Under the pieces are notes generated by a model that made no database searches, was not told the DNA's origin, and saw only the letters and a list, made by a program, of their open reading frames with translations. From Streptomyces sp. NBC_01750 (GTDB taxonomy: Bacteria; Actinomycetota; Actinomycetes; Streptomycetales; Streptomycetaceae), in NCBI RefSeq assembly GCF_035918095.1, contig NZ_CP109137.1:8821980-8885979 (forward strand): a stretch of 64,000 nucleotides of DNA. Reading direction: 5' to 3'. How positions within the stretch are numbered: the first letter of the stretch is position 1; each line of letters starts with the position of its first letter. Positions 1-9,607 of this stretch are shown here, piece after piece. Made by a program: the position numbers and the translations under genes.

Positions 1-354
1 GGCAAACGGATCTCAGCAGCCACCGTCCGCGACCTCATGCGCCGCCTCGCCTGCCCCGCAGGCCGTGTCCACCCACACCGCCCCGCGCCACCCGGCGAGG
101 AGCCCGGCCCCAACGAGTGGTGGCTCAAGCACCTGGCCGCCGAGCTGGACATGACCACCTCTACCCTCTATGCCTGGATCAACCGCGGCTGGATCACCAC
201 CCGCCGGGAAAGCCACTGGCCCCACCGCCTCATCGCCCACGCCAACCAGCGAGAACTCGCCGAACTCCGCGAACGCCGCACCCGTCCGCCCGGCTGGTAC
301 AGCCGCCGCATCTGGACCGACACCGCCGAAACAACAGGGCAACAGACTCCATGA
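1..354 (+). CDS. C-terminal part of a recombinase-family protein (5' end outside window)
   Basis: The reading frame is open from the first base, so the protein starts before the window; about 117 codons are visible. The visible part has a MerR/HTH_17-like segment (MTTSTLYAWINRGWITTRR) followed by a tail ending near the motif PGWYSRRIWT. I know this C-terminal arrangement (WWL..LA.EL.M...TLY.W..RGW) from Streptomyces proteins annotated as serine recombinases; the catalytic N-terminus is not visible, so the assignment rests on resemblance only. The stop lies about 20 bases before the broken edge of the IS5 transposase relic on the other strand, which marks an old insertion or deletion junction. 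Confidence 0.5.
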   Translation, partial: GKRISAATVRDLMRRLACPAGRVHPHRPAPPGEEPGPNEWWLKHLAAELDMTTSTLYAWINRGWITTRRESHWPHRLIAHANQRELAELRERRTRPPGWYSRRIWTDTAETTGQQTP

Positions 355-371
355 GTGCACTGTGCTTGACA

Positions 372-1049
372 GATCTCGACGACCCAGCGGCGGGGCAGCA
401 CGACGAAGCCGGAGGCGTCCTTGGGACGGCTGACAGGCTTGATGGTGAGGTTGAGGTGCTGTTTCGCCCAGTCGACGAGCTTCCCAGCATAGGCAGAGTC
501 GGCCCACACGATCGTGATCTCGGGGTGCATCAGGCGCAGGCGGAACAGGACTTCCTTCGCGGCTGCGGCGTCGTGCAGGTCGGCGGGGGTGACCATGACC
601 ATGAGGGGAAGGCCGCGGGTGTCGACGACCAGATGGCGCTTGCGGCCGTTGATTTTCTTGCCCGCGTCGTAGCCGCGGGTGGCCTTGGAGACGGTCTCGG
701 CCGCCTTGACGCTCTGGGAGTCGATCACGGTGGCCACCGCGCGGGGCCCTTTGCCCATGTCCCTGCGGATCCGGCCGGCGAGGTGGTCACGGATCTGGCC
801 GACGATCCCGGCGGCTGCCCAGCGGGCCATGAACCCCCAGACCGTGCGCCAGGGCGGGAAATCCGCAGGCAGAGCCCGCCACTTGCAGCCCGTATCGACG
901 ACGTATCGGATCGCGTCGACGATCTCGCGGCGGGGGTGCCTCTCCGGCCGACCGCCCTTGCTGGTCTCGCAGGCCGGGGTGGGTAACAGCCCTTCGAGCA
1001 GGGCCCATTCGGCGTTGGTGGTGTCCGAGGGGTAGCGGCGAGAGCGCAT
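372..1049 (-). pseudogene. IS5-family transposase, 3' truncated
   Basis: The N-terminus (MRSRRYPSDTTNAEWALLEGL), the segment GCKWRALPADFPPW, the first catalytic Asp in ATVIDSQSVK, the GRKRHLVVDTRGLPL block and the second Asp in VWADSAYAG identify an IS5-group DDE transposase. Homology stops just after the third acidic residue (RRWVVE, near position 375); the frame then runs into unrelated sequence that is the antisense of the recombinase gene. The last ~25 residues and the left inverted repeat are therefore missing. The element should not move by itself. Confidence 0.85.
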
Positions 1050-1107
1050 GGCGAGGGCCTTCGAGCTGTGCGGCGGTCCGCCCGCCGTCCGGGCGGACCG
1101 CCGCAGG

Positions 1108-1533
1108 TCAGGAGCTGTTGATGAGGTCGAGGGTGGACTCGATGGAGTTGAGCTGGGCGACGATGTGCTTGACCCACTTGTCGCCGGGGTGGGCGGCGGC
1201 GTGCGGGGCGACGGTGCCGGTGATGAACCGGCGGAACTCGGTCAGCTTCTCCCTGACCACCGCCCGTTCGTATGCCTCCAGCACCGGCCGCTCGGCTCCG
1301 AGCTGGTAGCCCGCCTGCCGGGTCCGGGTCAGCGGGGGCCAGCCCTTCTCCGCGGCCTGGTCCTTCAAGGCCGCGAGCCCGGAACGGACCTGACTGGCGG
1401 ACAGGTCGCTGGCGCGTACCAGCTGATGGAACTCAAGGCCGGCAGGTCTTGCCTCGAACAGCACGAATCGCAGGGTGTCCGCGTGGCGTCTGGCGGCATC
1501 GCCCCGTCGCCGTGAGGCGCGGGGCATCCTCAT
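1108..1533 (-). CDS. RacP-like winged-helix protein
   Basis: A 141-residue basic protein with a central segment (LHQLVRASDLSASQVRSGLA type) that looks like a winged-helix DNA-binding fold. It matches my memory of the Streptomyces RacP family found on plasmids and integrated elements. Its ATG overlaps the TGA of the upstream DUF6192-like gene (ATGA at 1530-1533), so the two are translationally coupled. A role in plasmid maintenance or regulation is suggested by where the family occurs and is not shown here. Confidence 0.65.
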   Translation of the reverse strand: MRMPRASRRRGDAARRHADTLRFVLFEARPAGLEFHQLVRASDLSASQVRSGLAALKDQAAEKGWPPLTRTRQAGYQLGAERPVLEAYERAVVREKLTEFRRFITGTVAPHAAAHPGDKWVKHIVAQLNSIESTLDLINSS

Positions 1534-2530
1534 TCGCCCTTGAGCAGACGGGCCAGTTCGTCGTCGACGTCGACCTTGCCGGTGTCGACGGCCGTCTCGA
1601 TCCAGTCCAGCGTCGCCCTCACCCGGGCGACGTTCTCGTGCACGATCGTGCGTTCGTCGTCGTTCAGGGTGCGATCCCGCAGGCCCGGGACGGTCCGGCC
1701 GGCCGCCGCCACGAAGGAGTGGCAGGCGGTGACCAGGTCCAGGAACTCCACCGACCGGTCGATCGCGCGGACAGCCGGGGCGACGGGGCTGGTGCGGTCG
1801 AAGTCCTCACGGGCTTGCCGACCGCGTTCGACCTGGGCATGGTTGACCTGGAAGCGAGCGGTGTCGTCGCTCATCGCCTTGAACGCGACGTCCGGCCTGC
1901 GCAGCAGGCTCGTCGCGGCCGTCGCCGCGACCGACTCGTCCCGCGTGAACTCCTCCACCGCCCGGACCTTGTCCTCCGCCGACACTTTGGCCGCGACCTG
2001 CGGACGCTTGAGGAAGTCGGTGGTGACCGCCGCGGCGACCTCTTCGTCCTGGGCCAGCGAATGGATCGCGGTGACCTTCTCCTGCGGCGTGATCGGGGTC
2101 TCGACCTGCTGCCCCACCCGCCGGCTCGCGTCGTCCGTGGTCCACCGGGCCTTGCCCTCCGGCGGAGTCCCGATCGCCGCGAAACGTTCCGCCCGTCTTC
2201 GATGTTCGCCAGGGCCCGGTGGACCGTGTACGACGCCGTCTTCGGACTGCGGTGTTCCTTCGGCCAGCGGGAGGCCACCCACCTCGTGGTCTTCACCGTG
2301 GCGACCGACAGCCCGATGTCGTCGGCCAGCCTCTTCATCGACGCCTCGACCGTCCACTCCGGCTCCGCGATCGGGCCGCCCCGCTGCCGCATCGGCTCAA
2401 TCTCCAGAGCACGGTCACCGATCGTGAACTGCCCGCGCGTCTGCTGTTCGACCACATCCCGCAGCTCGGCAACGATCTGTTCGTAACGGGACTGGCTGAC
2501 GCTCCCGACCTTCTCTGCCACTTCGGTCAT
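1530..2530 (-). pseudogene. DUF6192-family protein, frameshifted
   Basis: The N-terminal half starts at 2530 (MTEVAEKVGSVSQSRYEQIV) and reads through a putative HTH segment (SMKRLADDIGLSVATVKTT) to ALANIEDG near 2200. The C-terminal half continues in another frame (ERFAAIGTPPEGKARWTTDD onward) to a TGA at 1530. Joining the two needs a single-base change around 2190-2205. Streptomyces DUF6192 proteins are continuous over this length and commonly precede RacP, as here. Either the gene is broken or the read has an indel. Confidence 0.7.
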
Positions 2531-2696
2531 GGTGTCTCACCACCAACTGCGGGCCAGGGCACGGCTCTTGGGGCCGCGACGGGACAGGGCCCGCTTCCAA
2601 GCTGAGAGTCAGACCGAAAATCCTAAGATCACAATGAATGACCGCAAATGACCGGACGGCGACCGAAGTTGGACCCGGGATGCGTTCGCCCAGCGG

Positions 2697-3011
2697 TTAC
2701 TGTGACCGTTCGCCGAACGGTTCCGCCCGGTGCCTCCAAGCCCTCATCTTGCAGCGCGGCGAGCAGAACACCGCATCCGAGCGGCGGTCGACACCGGCCA
2801 CCCAGCGGGCCCCGCACTCCGGGCACTCCACCTCGCCCGTACCGTCCCGAACCGCCGCCAGACGCTGACGCAACCGCCGTTCCCGACGCCACTGCCTGGA
2901 CCGACACACCGACGAACAGAACTCCGCCCCGGGCCGGGCACTCGGCCTCAGCCGTTCCCCGCACCCCCGGCAGATCCTCTCCCCGGCCCGACCGGCGCCC
3001 TCGGACACCAC
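2697..3011 (-). CDS. Small double zinc-ribbon protein of unknown function
   Basis: A 104-residue protein from a GTG start with two zinc-binding knuckle sets. The first is CRGCGERL with a later FCSSVCRSRQW; the second is CPECGARW with FCSPRCKMRAW. The pattern C-x2-C...C-x3-C repeated twice points to two small zinc ribbons, probably nucleic-acid or protein binding. The region between them is Arg-rich. It lies just outside the first IS1380-type element and has no obvious operon partner. No function can be named. Confidence 0.6.
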   Translation of the reverse strand: MVSEGAGRAGERICRGCGERLRPSARPGAEFCSSVCRSRQWRRERRLRQRLAAVRDGTGEVECPECGARWVAGVDRRSDAVFCSPRCKMRAWRHRAEPFGERSQ

Positions 3012-3060
3012 GCCAGCGTAGGACCCCAGGCTACTCAGAACCGGGGCTTAGAAACACGCC

Positions 3061-4737
3061 CTTAGCCTCGATCCACCGATGTGGGCTGAGGGTGATCTTC
3101 TGGCTGAGGTCGGGGGACGGCCGTTGGATTGGGCACCTTGTAGCTGCTGGTCTGCCCAGCGTTTCCACGTGTTCGGTTCCGGTTGGGCCCTTGCGGGCGG
3201 GGTGGGCAGGGACGTTCGTGTCAGCCGGCTGGGCCGTGGACGGTGTCGAAGAGGTGTGTCCAGGCGTGCTGCCAGGGCCAGTTGTTCGGTAGGTGCAGGG
3301 TGACGCGCCGTGCGGAGCGGGCGGTCCGGGCGGGAACGTGGATCAGGTGGGCGCGGAGGGTGGCGGTGGTGGCCTTGGCGTGGAAGGCGGAGGTCAGAGC
3401 ACCGGTGGCCCGCAGCAGGTTGTAGGTCATCGCCCACAGGGTCAGCCAGGCGGAGTTGGCGTGGAAGTGTCCGGACGGCAGGTGGGCCAGAGCTGCGGCT
3501 TTGCTGTCGGCGATGACCTGCTCGACGACGGCGTGGTGACGGTGTTCCCGTTCTGACTGGAGGGTCGGGGCGGGGTTGTCGGTGAAGAACGGGTGGTAGC
3601 GCCAGAGGGGGAACAGCTCGCCCTGTTCACCCACGACGGCGGGTTCGGCCAGGTCCCGGACCCGGCGCACGATCAGCCGGGCCGTGACCCGCTCGCTCTT
3701 CTTGCGGCCGGTGAAGGCGGTGTAGGCGGGTATCTCGGCGACTTCGGCGCCGGAGATGAGCTCGCCGGTGTCGGGGTCGGGCACCGCGGTGGGATAGGTG
3801 ATCTGCTGCCATGCCTCGTCCGGAATGCCGAGGACGGCCCGCTTGATGGAGGGGTTCATGCCGCAGGTGATGGAGAAGCGGGCCCCGGTCCGGCGGCAGG
3901 CGGCGATTACACCGGCGTTGTAGAACTGTGAATCTGCCCGCAGGATCCGCAGGCCGGTGCAGCCGACCTCGACGGCGGTGGCCAGCGCCTCACTGACCAG
4001 TTTCGGGGCGCCGCGTGAGTCGGCTGCCTTCCCGCGGCGCATCCGCACGGTGGCGATCACCGGCCGCGAGGCGGGGGTGCAGATCGTGGCCAGCAGCGGG
4101 TGCAGGGTGCGGACGCCCTTGAACCGGCCGTACTCGGCGCCCTGCTTGGTCCGGCCGTAGACCCGTTTGTGGGTGGAGTCGACATCGATGAACGCCTTCT
4201 CGCCTGCGCCGGGCAGCAGCGGCGTGTGCGAGGCCAAAGCGGCCAGGAACCTGCGGTGCACCGCGTGGAGCTGGAGTGCGTGACCGTGGGTGAACGCGCG
4301 CAGGAAGCTGCCCAGCGTGGAGGGCGCACGGACGCCTGCGAACAACACGGGCATCGCGCCGTGGCGCAGGACGTGAAGGTCGTCGATGCTGTCCGCACCG
4401 GCGGCCATCCCGGCCACGATGCTGGTGACCTTGGCATCCGGCCCGGCACCCGCGCCGTTCTTCGCTCCGGTCAGCTTCACCTTCTCCGCCACCAGACGGG
4501 CCAGCCCGCACCGCTCGGCCAGCTGCATCACCGGGACCAGCCCGGCATGCGCGATCAGATTCGGGTCGTCGAACGCAGCGGAGACCGCCGCCGGAGTATG
4601 GGAAACTTTCATCTACGAGGTGCCTTGCTGATTGTGCGTGCTGGAAGCGTCAGAACTCCCATCATCGCAGGTCAGCAGGCACCTCTTCTTGATTCCTTAT
4701 CCACAGGACGCGGGTCACTCGGTGGATCGAGGCTAAG
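3061..4737 (-). mobile_element. IS1380-family insertion sequence, copy 1
   Basis: The 1677-bp element has perfect 19-bp terminal inverted repeats: CTTAGCCTCGATCCACCGA on the left and its complement on the right. One full-length transposase lies between them. Comparison with copy 2 (29646-31322) shows one base difference that I could find, C here versus G there at 4709/31294. I see no matching target duplication in the bases next to either end, which suggests later rearrangement through the element. Confidence 0.9.
3221..4612 (-). CDS. IS1380-family transposase (copy 1)
   Basis: A 463-residue DDE transposase. The segment EKAFIDVDSTHKRVYGRTKQG carries the first catalytic Asp, ILRADSQFYNAGVI the second, and the C-terminal region HHAVVEQVIADSKAAALAHLPSG plus NSAWLTLWAMTYNLLR fits the IS1380 group. 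The length is usual for the family and no internal stop is present, so it is probably functional. It reads from right to left inside the element; the ATG at 4612 follows an AAGGCACC-type upstream sequence. Confidence 0.9.
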   Translation of the reverse strand: MKVSHTPAAVSAAFDDPNLIAHAGLVPVMQLAERCGLARLVAEKVKLTGAKNGAGAGPDAKVTSIVAGMAAGADSIDDLHVLRHGAMPVLFAGVRAPSTLGSFLRAFTHGHALQLHAVHRRFLAALASHTPLLPGAGEKAFIDVDSTHKRVYGRTKQGAEYGRFKGVRTLHPLLATICTPASRPVIATVRMRRGKAADSRGAPKLVSEALATAVEVGCTGLRILRADSQFYNAGVIAACRRTGARFSITCGMNPSIKRAVLGIPDEAWQQITYPTAVPDPDTGELISGAEVAEIPAYTAFTGRKKSERVTARLIVRRVRDLAEPAVVGEQGELFPLWRYHPFFTDNPAPTLQSEREHRHHAVVEQVIADSKAAALAHLPSGHFHANSAWLTLWAMTYNLLRATGALTSAFHAKATTATLRAHLIHVPARTARSARRVTLHLPNNWPWQHAWTHLFDTVHGPAG

Positions 4738-4967
4738 GAGCCGGGCGAGACAGGCAAACCCTTAACGGGGCATCGGCTCCAACCGGTCGGAGCAACCCGC
4801 GCTCTCATCGATGCATAGTCAGTCCCGCCTGGCGGGACCTCCCTTGTGATCACAGCTCCACCCAACGGGACAGCACAGCGTCATCTCGGCGCACGGGTCC
4901 GGCCGAGGTGGAGGCTCGGCTAGCCCAGGTCATTCGGCCAAGCCCACCACAGAGGGAGTTTGACCTC

Positions 4968-5426
4968 ATGCCCAAGCTACGCCGAGTTCTCACCGCTGCC
5001 ACCGTTGGGATCGCGGGGGTTGCAGGCAGCATCGCCATCGCCCCCGCTGCCAACGCCGCCACGTCGCTCTGTGGGTCCGGCTATGCCTATGTCGGCAAGC
5101 ACGCCATGACCCGCGACTCGGGGACCGGGGGACCTCGAACGGGCGGATACGTATATGTGTACTACAGCAAACAAACCCGGCACAATTGTGCGATAGCCAA
5201 GCCGGTTCCCGAGCTGCGCAGCACGGCCAGGAAGATCGGTGTCGGGCTGTACAGCCCGGCGTACAAGCGTGGGCACTCCGACGGCTACAACTCTTGGGAA
5301 AACTACCGCAAGTGGGCAGGCCCGGTATACGTGAAGGCGCCGCACTCCTGCATCACAGTGGTCGGCGACGTCTCCGCTGGCCGCGCCCACTACAGCGTGA
5401 ACAAGCGAGGCGTTCACTGCGGCTGA
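4968..5426 (+). CDS. Secreted spore-associated protein A (SapA)-like protein
   Basis: The protein has 152 residues. The start at 4968 is chosen because GAGGGAG lies 8-14 bases upstream and because it gives a clean signal peptide: basic start MPKLRR, hydrophobic TVGIAGVAGSIAIAP, and cleavage after ANA at about residue 30. The mature part (LCGSGYAYVG..., GYVYVYYS, HNCAI, AGPVYVKAPHSCI, ending GVHCG) has the spaced cysteines and CGxGY/VYVxYS/AGPVYV pattern of Streptomyces SapA-like small exported proteins. Four cysteines could form two disulfides outside the cell. SapA is known from spore surfaces; what this copy does is unknown. Confidence 0.7.
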   Translation: MPKLRRVLTAATVGIAGVAGSIAIAPAANAATSLCGSGYAYVGKHAMTRDSGTGGPRTGGYVYVYYSKQTRHNCAIAKPVPELRSTARKIGVGLYSPAYKRGHSDGYNSWENYRKWAGPVYVKAPHSCITVVGDVSAGRAHYSVNKRGVHCG

Positions 5427-5804
5427 TTACGGCTGCCCGGCGCGGGTGCACTGCCACAGGTCAACCATGCCGATCGACGGCGCCAGCCCGAGGGCGGGCG
5501 CTGCCCTGCGCACCACGAGCCCGAGCTCGCCGGCTGGCCACACCTCCAACACCGGTGGCCGGCCGGTCATGCCTTGCTCTGGCTCCCCGCGTGCGCACCC
5601 GGCGAGATCCAGCCCGCCGCGTCCTCGCATCCGGCCACAGGTCGGTGTAGCGGCTTTGGGCCGGAGCTGCCATGGGGCGAGAGATCATGGCCCCTCACGC
5701 CTCCGAGTGGCCGTTGCGGTTACGGCACCCCTCGCCATGCAGGCCACCCACGGACTATGTTGAACGCGTTCAAATGCTGCGCGGTGTGGTTCGTGGGGGT
5801 ACGG
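5427..5804. other. Gap with no convincing gene
   Basis: This is a 378-base stretch between the SapA-like gene and the small membrane protein. All frames are short or arginine/proline-rich shadows. It probably holds the terminator of the first gene and the promoter of the second, but I cannot point to a clear site. Confidence 0.4.
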
Positions 5805-6215
5805 ATGTCAACGAAGCAGGGCGTCGCTCGCAGACTCGGGCGGGTGCTGGGACGGATCGGGCGATGCGTGCTGACGTACGTGCTCCTCCACACCGCAGCA
5901 TGGGTGGCCATCTCGCAGACGGTCTGGTGGGACGACACCTTTCTAGAGATCATGGCGACCGGCATGGCCCTGCTGCTGATCATCGGGATACCTACCGTGC
6001 TCATCGCTGTTTTCGCGGTATGGGTGCACAACCGTATGGACGTGGTCCGCTTCCGCGTATTGCTTACCCTCCCGCTGATGCTTTGCGTGTGGCCCCTGTT
6101 GGCAAGCAGCGCGTCGGAGCCGCTCGTGTTCCAGGTCATGGCTCAGATCGCTTTCGCCGTACTGATACCTGCGCCGCTATTCCCCGAAGGCTGGCTCGGT
6201 GAGGTTGACCAGTGA
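5805..6215 (+). CDS. Small integral membrane protein, unknown function
   Basis: A 136-residue protein. The ATG at 5805 has GTGGGGG a few bases upstream, which decides it over longer starts. After a basic N-terminus (MSTKQGVARRLGRVLGRIGR) there are about four hydrophobic segments: LTYVLLHTAAWVAISQ, GMALLLIIGIPTVLIAVFAVWV, VLLTLPLMLCVWPLLA, and a C-terminal AQIAFAVLIPAPLF. No motif that I know is present. It stands alone in this direction. Confidence 0.55.
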   Translation: MSTKQGVARRLGRVLGRIGRCVLTYVLLHTAAWVAISQTVWWDDTFLEIMATGMALLLIIGIPTVLIAVFAVWVHNRMDVVRFRVLLTLPLMLCVWPLLASSASEPLVFQVMAQIAFAVLIPAPLFPEGWLGEVDQ

Positions 6216-6423
6216 GGGGTGTCGTGCGTGCCCTTCACGTCCCCAAACGGCCGGTTGCCACGGGCGAGTAACGGCGAATCACGGCGACAAGCCAGGAGAC
6301 ACGCAGGCAGCGCCCCGCAGCTCAGCAGGCATGCGCGATCTCCCGCACTGGGGCTTTCAAGCACTGAGCCAGAGATCAGTCCGGATTCAGGCACTGAAGT
6401 CTGCCTGCTGTCTTTCTGTGTGG

Positions 6424-6822
6424 TCACCAGGATCGGTCTCGTAGTCGAAGCGGGCGGTCGGGTGTGAACCGAACCATCTTCGTTGCGGGGTCATCCAGTG
6501 GAGCGGAGAAACGCACTGGCCATAGGTGCTCAGGGCCGAGGTACCGGGTCAACTTCCGCACCGCCCTGGCTCGGTCAAGCGACACTATCTGCGCCGTGCC
6601 CTGGCAAGTCACAGCAAACACTTCGCTTGTCGCCAGCTCGCAGGTGTCGACGACCAGCGCCGCACGCGGGTCCTCGGCAAGCATCTGCTCCATCCGGGAG
6701 TAGGAACCGGTCAGCCACCAGAAGGCACCCTCCTCCCAGATGAACCACACGGGCCGAACTTCAGGACCGTTGGTCGCTACCCTCGCAACCAGCGGTCGTG
6801 ACAGAAACTCGTTAACGTCCAC
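6424..6822 (-). CDS. Pyridoxamine 5'-phosphate oxidase-family (FMN split-barrel) protein
   Basis: A 132-residue protein beginning MDVNEFLSRPLVARVATNGP, followed by the split-barrel core VRPVWFIWEEGAFWWLTG and the strand ALVVDTCE. Proteins of this size in actinobacteria bind FMN or F420 and reduce or oxidise small molecules; the substrate cannot be told from sequence. The segment PEVRPVWFIWE is the usual cofactor-side strand pair. It is transcribed leftwards with no close neighbour in the same direction. Confidence 0.75.
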   Translation of the reverse strand: MDVNEFLSRPLVARVATNGPEVRPVWFIWEEGAFWWLTGSYSRMEQMLAEDPRAALVVDTCELATSEVFAVTCQGTAQIVSLDRARAVRKLTRYLGPEHLWPVRFSAPLDDPATKMVRFTPDRPLRLRDRSW

Positions 6823-6845
6823 GGTAGAAACGTAGCTGTACAGCA

Positions 6846-7229
6846 GTGCCGTACCGCAACCCCAGCAACCGTCCCCGTCCCCTACCGTCCCTCTGGGGCT
6901 CCGAAGCGACAGGTATGACCGTCGCTGACCGATCCGGCTGGAGCTACGGATCAGAAGGTTCGGCGCACCGGGCCGACCTGCGCATCATCAGAATCGCCGA
7001 CAGCGTGCACGCCATCGCCGCTCATGTCGCCGCGGGAACGGGCATCAGCATCACCGTCGAATCCGCACTCGACCACCAGCCACCCGGCCTGCGCATCATC
7101 CCCATCACCGGCCGTTCGACCACCGCCGACCAGGCCGTCCTCACCCCCACCGAGCCGTCGGACACCGCCACGGCACTGCGCGACCTGCTGCTGCACACCT
7201 CGGCAGAGTCGCCCTCTACCGATCACTGA
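6846..7229 (+). pseudogene. Possible C-terminal relic of a LysR-type regulator
   Basis: This is a 127-codon frame with a GTG start. The part around VHAIAAHVAAGTGISITVESALDHQPPGLRIIPI resembles the end of the LysR effector-binding domain, in which a glycine-rich VAAGLG turn is followed by a strand ending in a proline. The HTH domain and most of the effector domain are absent and the N-terminal ~45 residues look random. I read it as a truncated remnant; a small intact protein of unknown function remains possible. Confidence 0.35.
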
Positions 7230-7737
7230 GCGGAGCGGTGTGCATCGTGAAGTTGTAAGTCGTGGGGCTGGTGTGCGCGCATCTTGCCGGCTCTCAAGCG
7301 ACCGAGTACCAGTCGGAGCCGGCCGGGCCGCAGACTGCAACCTACGGCCGGGCCGCCCCCTCACCCCTCACGGCCCACACGCGCCTTACCCCGCACGCCA
7401 GCGCGCGGACGTCGACCGCGTGCCAGCAGGACCGCATCCGCGGTACCTGACCCGGATTGCGAAGCGGTACCGCCGCCTGCCGCGCGCCTGACCCGAGCGC
7501 TCTGATTCTCGGGCCCGTCTCTGCCGTCATCGGCGGAGGCGGGCCCCGTCGCGTTCCCCAGGACCGCAACCACAGCGTGTTGTCGCCCTCTGGGGCCGCC
7601 TCCCGTCGCCAGTCTGCGACAGGCAGTTGCGGGACTAGTCCACATTCCATCCACGGTGCAGTCCTGCCCGGCTCGCGCACCGACTCTTCGACGCGGCCAG
7701 GCCACATCCCTCCCTTCCGTTCATGAGGAGCTGCGCC
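7230..7737. other. Gap with no convincing gene
   Basis: About 500 bases. Frames on both strands are proline/arginine-rich shadows without a ribosome site. The last 15 bases contain the GAGGAG ribosome site of the next gene. Confidence 0.4.
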
Positions 7738-9015
7738 ATGCCCCGATCCGCCCGACCCTCCCAGCCGAATCCCAACAAACCTGCTGCCCTGCCGGGTTGG
7801 AAGGCACCCCATCCGGGTGCGGTGTTGGAGTGGCAGCGGCGTCAGGAGATGTTCACCCGCACCAACCTGTGCCAGATGATCCTTGCGACGTCGATCCGCA
7901 GCGGCTCGTGGACTCTCATGCCAACCACCGCCGCCCTGCCCCCGCATATCGATCAAGCCGACTTCGCTGCCCGGGCGCTGATGCTCTGCGAATCGCAGCG
8001 CCTTCAGGAGGCCCGGTCCTACAGCATCGGCGAGGACACGACCGCCCTGGCCGTCGCGACGACCGCCACCAGCGCGCCGGGAGAGCAGATCACCACGCGG
8101 CGCGCTCCGAGCCCCAGCGGCCTCATGATCTTCAAAGATCCCATCGGGTCGGACACCGCGACCTGGACCACCAACCGCGGTCAGGAAGTGGAGATCCACA
8201 CACCGATCGTAGCCGCCTCCTGGTCCCTGTGGAACGGCGATCAATCCAGTCTCGACGGCGTGCCGCTGACCTGGATCCGGAACAGCGCCACCCACGGATT
8301 CCTACCGCTCGCCCCGAAAGAGCGCGGGATCTGGATGACGTTCTACGCACCCAGGACCGGCGACACCGACGTTGACCCCGACGCACCGGTCGCGGTCGAC
8401 CCTTGGGGTGAGGCTGTCACCGCCCGTCAGTCAACGAAGGCCGACCATGCGTTCCAGCACCGAAACCCAGACCTGTGGGGGCCCATGGCCTGGCACAACG
8501 AGTTCTTCCTCCCCGATGGCGAAAAGTTCAACGCCCACCCGGCACCCGGCAGCGTGCAGCACTGGGCCGCAACCGTCTACACCACATGGCAGATCATGCA
8601 GCAGACCGGCAGGCAGCAGCTGGTGGAGACGACTGAGCACACCCTGCCTCCGGCAGCTCGGAAGAAGGCGAAGGCGAAAGCCAAGCGGCTGGGCCACAAA
8701 ACAGTTGGGGACGGAGTGGTCCGCGTCATCGATCTGGCCGCGCCCATACGCCCGGCCAAGCAGGCGGCCGACGGAGATGCGGCGGCATCCGACGGACGGC
8801 GCACCGTGCAGTGGTCGTGCCGATGGCCGGTACCGCCCTACCGCCGAAACACGTGCACCAATCCGCACCTGCACCACCGTCTCGACGACGACGATCTGAA
8901 ACACCATGAGCACCGCGAGGACGTCATTCCCTTCAAGATCAAGGGACCGGCCGACAAACCACTGCGCGTCAAAGGCGGCACCACGTTCGTGTTCAACCAC
9001 GACCCTGAGCAGTAA
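7738..9015 (+). CDS. Unknown 425-residue protein, probably plasmid-type
   Basis: The ATG at 7738 is preferred over 7723 because GAGGAG then sits 7-8 bases upstream. The protein is soluble, Trp-rich and without membrane segments. Readable pieces are the N-terminal PNKPAALPGWKAPHPGAV, a middle FFLPDGEKFNAHPAPGSVQHW, a lysine-rich stretch PPAARKKAKAKAKRLGHK near residue 310, and a late CRWPVPPYRRNTC with TNPHLHHRLDDDDLKHH. The last of these could bind metal. I do not recognise a family with confidence; the style resembles unknown proteins carried by Streptomyces plasmids. It is followed by a phage/plasmid-type GP88 fragment. Confidence 0.6.
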   Translation: MPRSARPSQPNPNKPAALPGWKAPHPGAVLEWQRRQEMFTRTNLCQMILATSIRSGSWTLMPTTAALPPHIDQADFAARALMLCESQRLQEARSYSIGEDTTALAVATTATSAPGEQITTRRAPSPSGLMIFKDPIGSDTATWTTNRGQEVEIHTPIVAASWSLWNGDQSSLDGVPLTWIRNSATHGFLPLAPKERGIWMTFYAPRTGDTDVDPDAPVAVDPWGEAVTARQSTKADHAFQHRNPDLWGPMAWHNEFFLPDGEKFNAHPAPGSVQHWAATVYTTWQIMQQTGRQQLVETTEHTLPPAARKKAKAKAKRLGHKTVGDGVVRVIDLAAPIRPAKQAADGDAAASDGRRTVQWSCRWPVPPYRRNTCTNPHLHHRLDDDDLKHHEHREDVIPFKIKGPADKPLRVKGGTTFVFNHDPEQ

Positions 9016-9439
9016 CTGGCACAGTGATGTGCACCCTCCATCGTGACGCAACGCAAGGCGTCCAACCCTGTGCATCGGCCACAGGCTGACCACCCGCACC
9101 ACCCGTGGGCCCGCCACGCCGAGACCGGCAGTGGCGGGCCCTGCCGCATCCACCCGGCACCGGCCGACCGGGGCTGCGCCGCTTGCGGCGCTAACTTCCT
9201 GCTGGGCCACCATCGTTCTTGCCAGACCAGCCCTCTGCGCCGCGTGTCACCCCACTTTTGTTCGTGGGGGCTGGTCCTGGATTGTTGCGCAGCCCACCCT
9301 CCCCCTTCTGGTCTGGGGGTTGGGCGTTGGTATGGCACCGAGACACCCACCGGCCCGTAGCCGGACTGTCTCACCGACTGCCTCCTACACCGCACACCAC
9401 CACTGTCCGCTTCCTGGATCACCCGTGGAGTGCCTCATC
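9016..9439. other. Gap; one weak Cys/His-rich frame
   Basis: About 420 bases. A GTG frame at 9043-9360 includes HAETGSGGPCRIHPAPADRG and CAACGANFLLGHHRSC, which could be a tiny zinc-binding protein. It has no ribosome site and a poor C-terminal half, so I do not call it a gene. Confidence 0.3.
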
Positions 9440-9607
9440 ATGGCCACCGACTGGCTGCTCACCCAGAACGACCGTATGAAGAAGCAAGGCATATTCAACT
9501 GGACTCTGCCTGCCTGGGCCGTCCGCCTCGAAGACCAAAACCCGGACGGCACCACCACCGTGCGCAACATCAACGTCTGCCCCCAGGCCAGCATCTGCGC
9601 GTCCGGT
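9440..9607 (+). pseudogene. N-terminal remnant of a GP88-family protein
   Basis: The first ~56 codons (MATDWLLTQNDRMKKQGIFN, then WTLPAWAVRL and VNVCP-like INVCPQASICASG) match the beginning of the GP88 (gene product 88) family of actinophages and plasmids, where the CP..C.ASACYA segment follows. Here the homology stops right after ASICASG near 9605 and the frame continues into unrelated sequence. The remaining ~80% of the gene is lost. Confidence 0.6.

Noticed and set aside
7642..8295. Minus-strand frame 7342-8295 as a gene
   Set aside because: It lies opposite the 425-residue + strand gene with a good ribosome site and has the Gly/Arg composition of a shadow.
9043..9360. Tiny zinc-binding protein with C-x2-H and C-x2-C
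   Set aside because: No ribosome site, second half unlike protein, and no family recognised; only noted in the gap entry.
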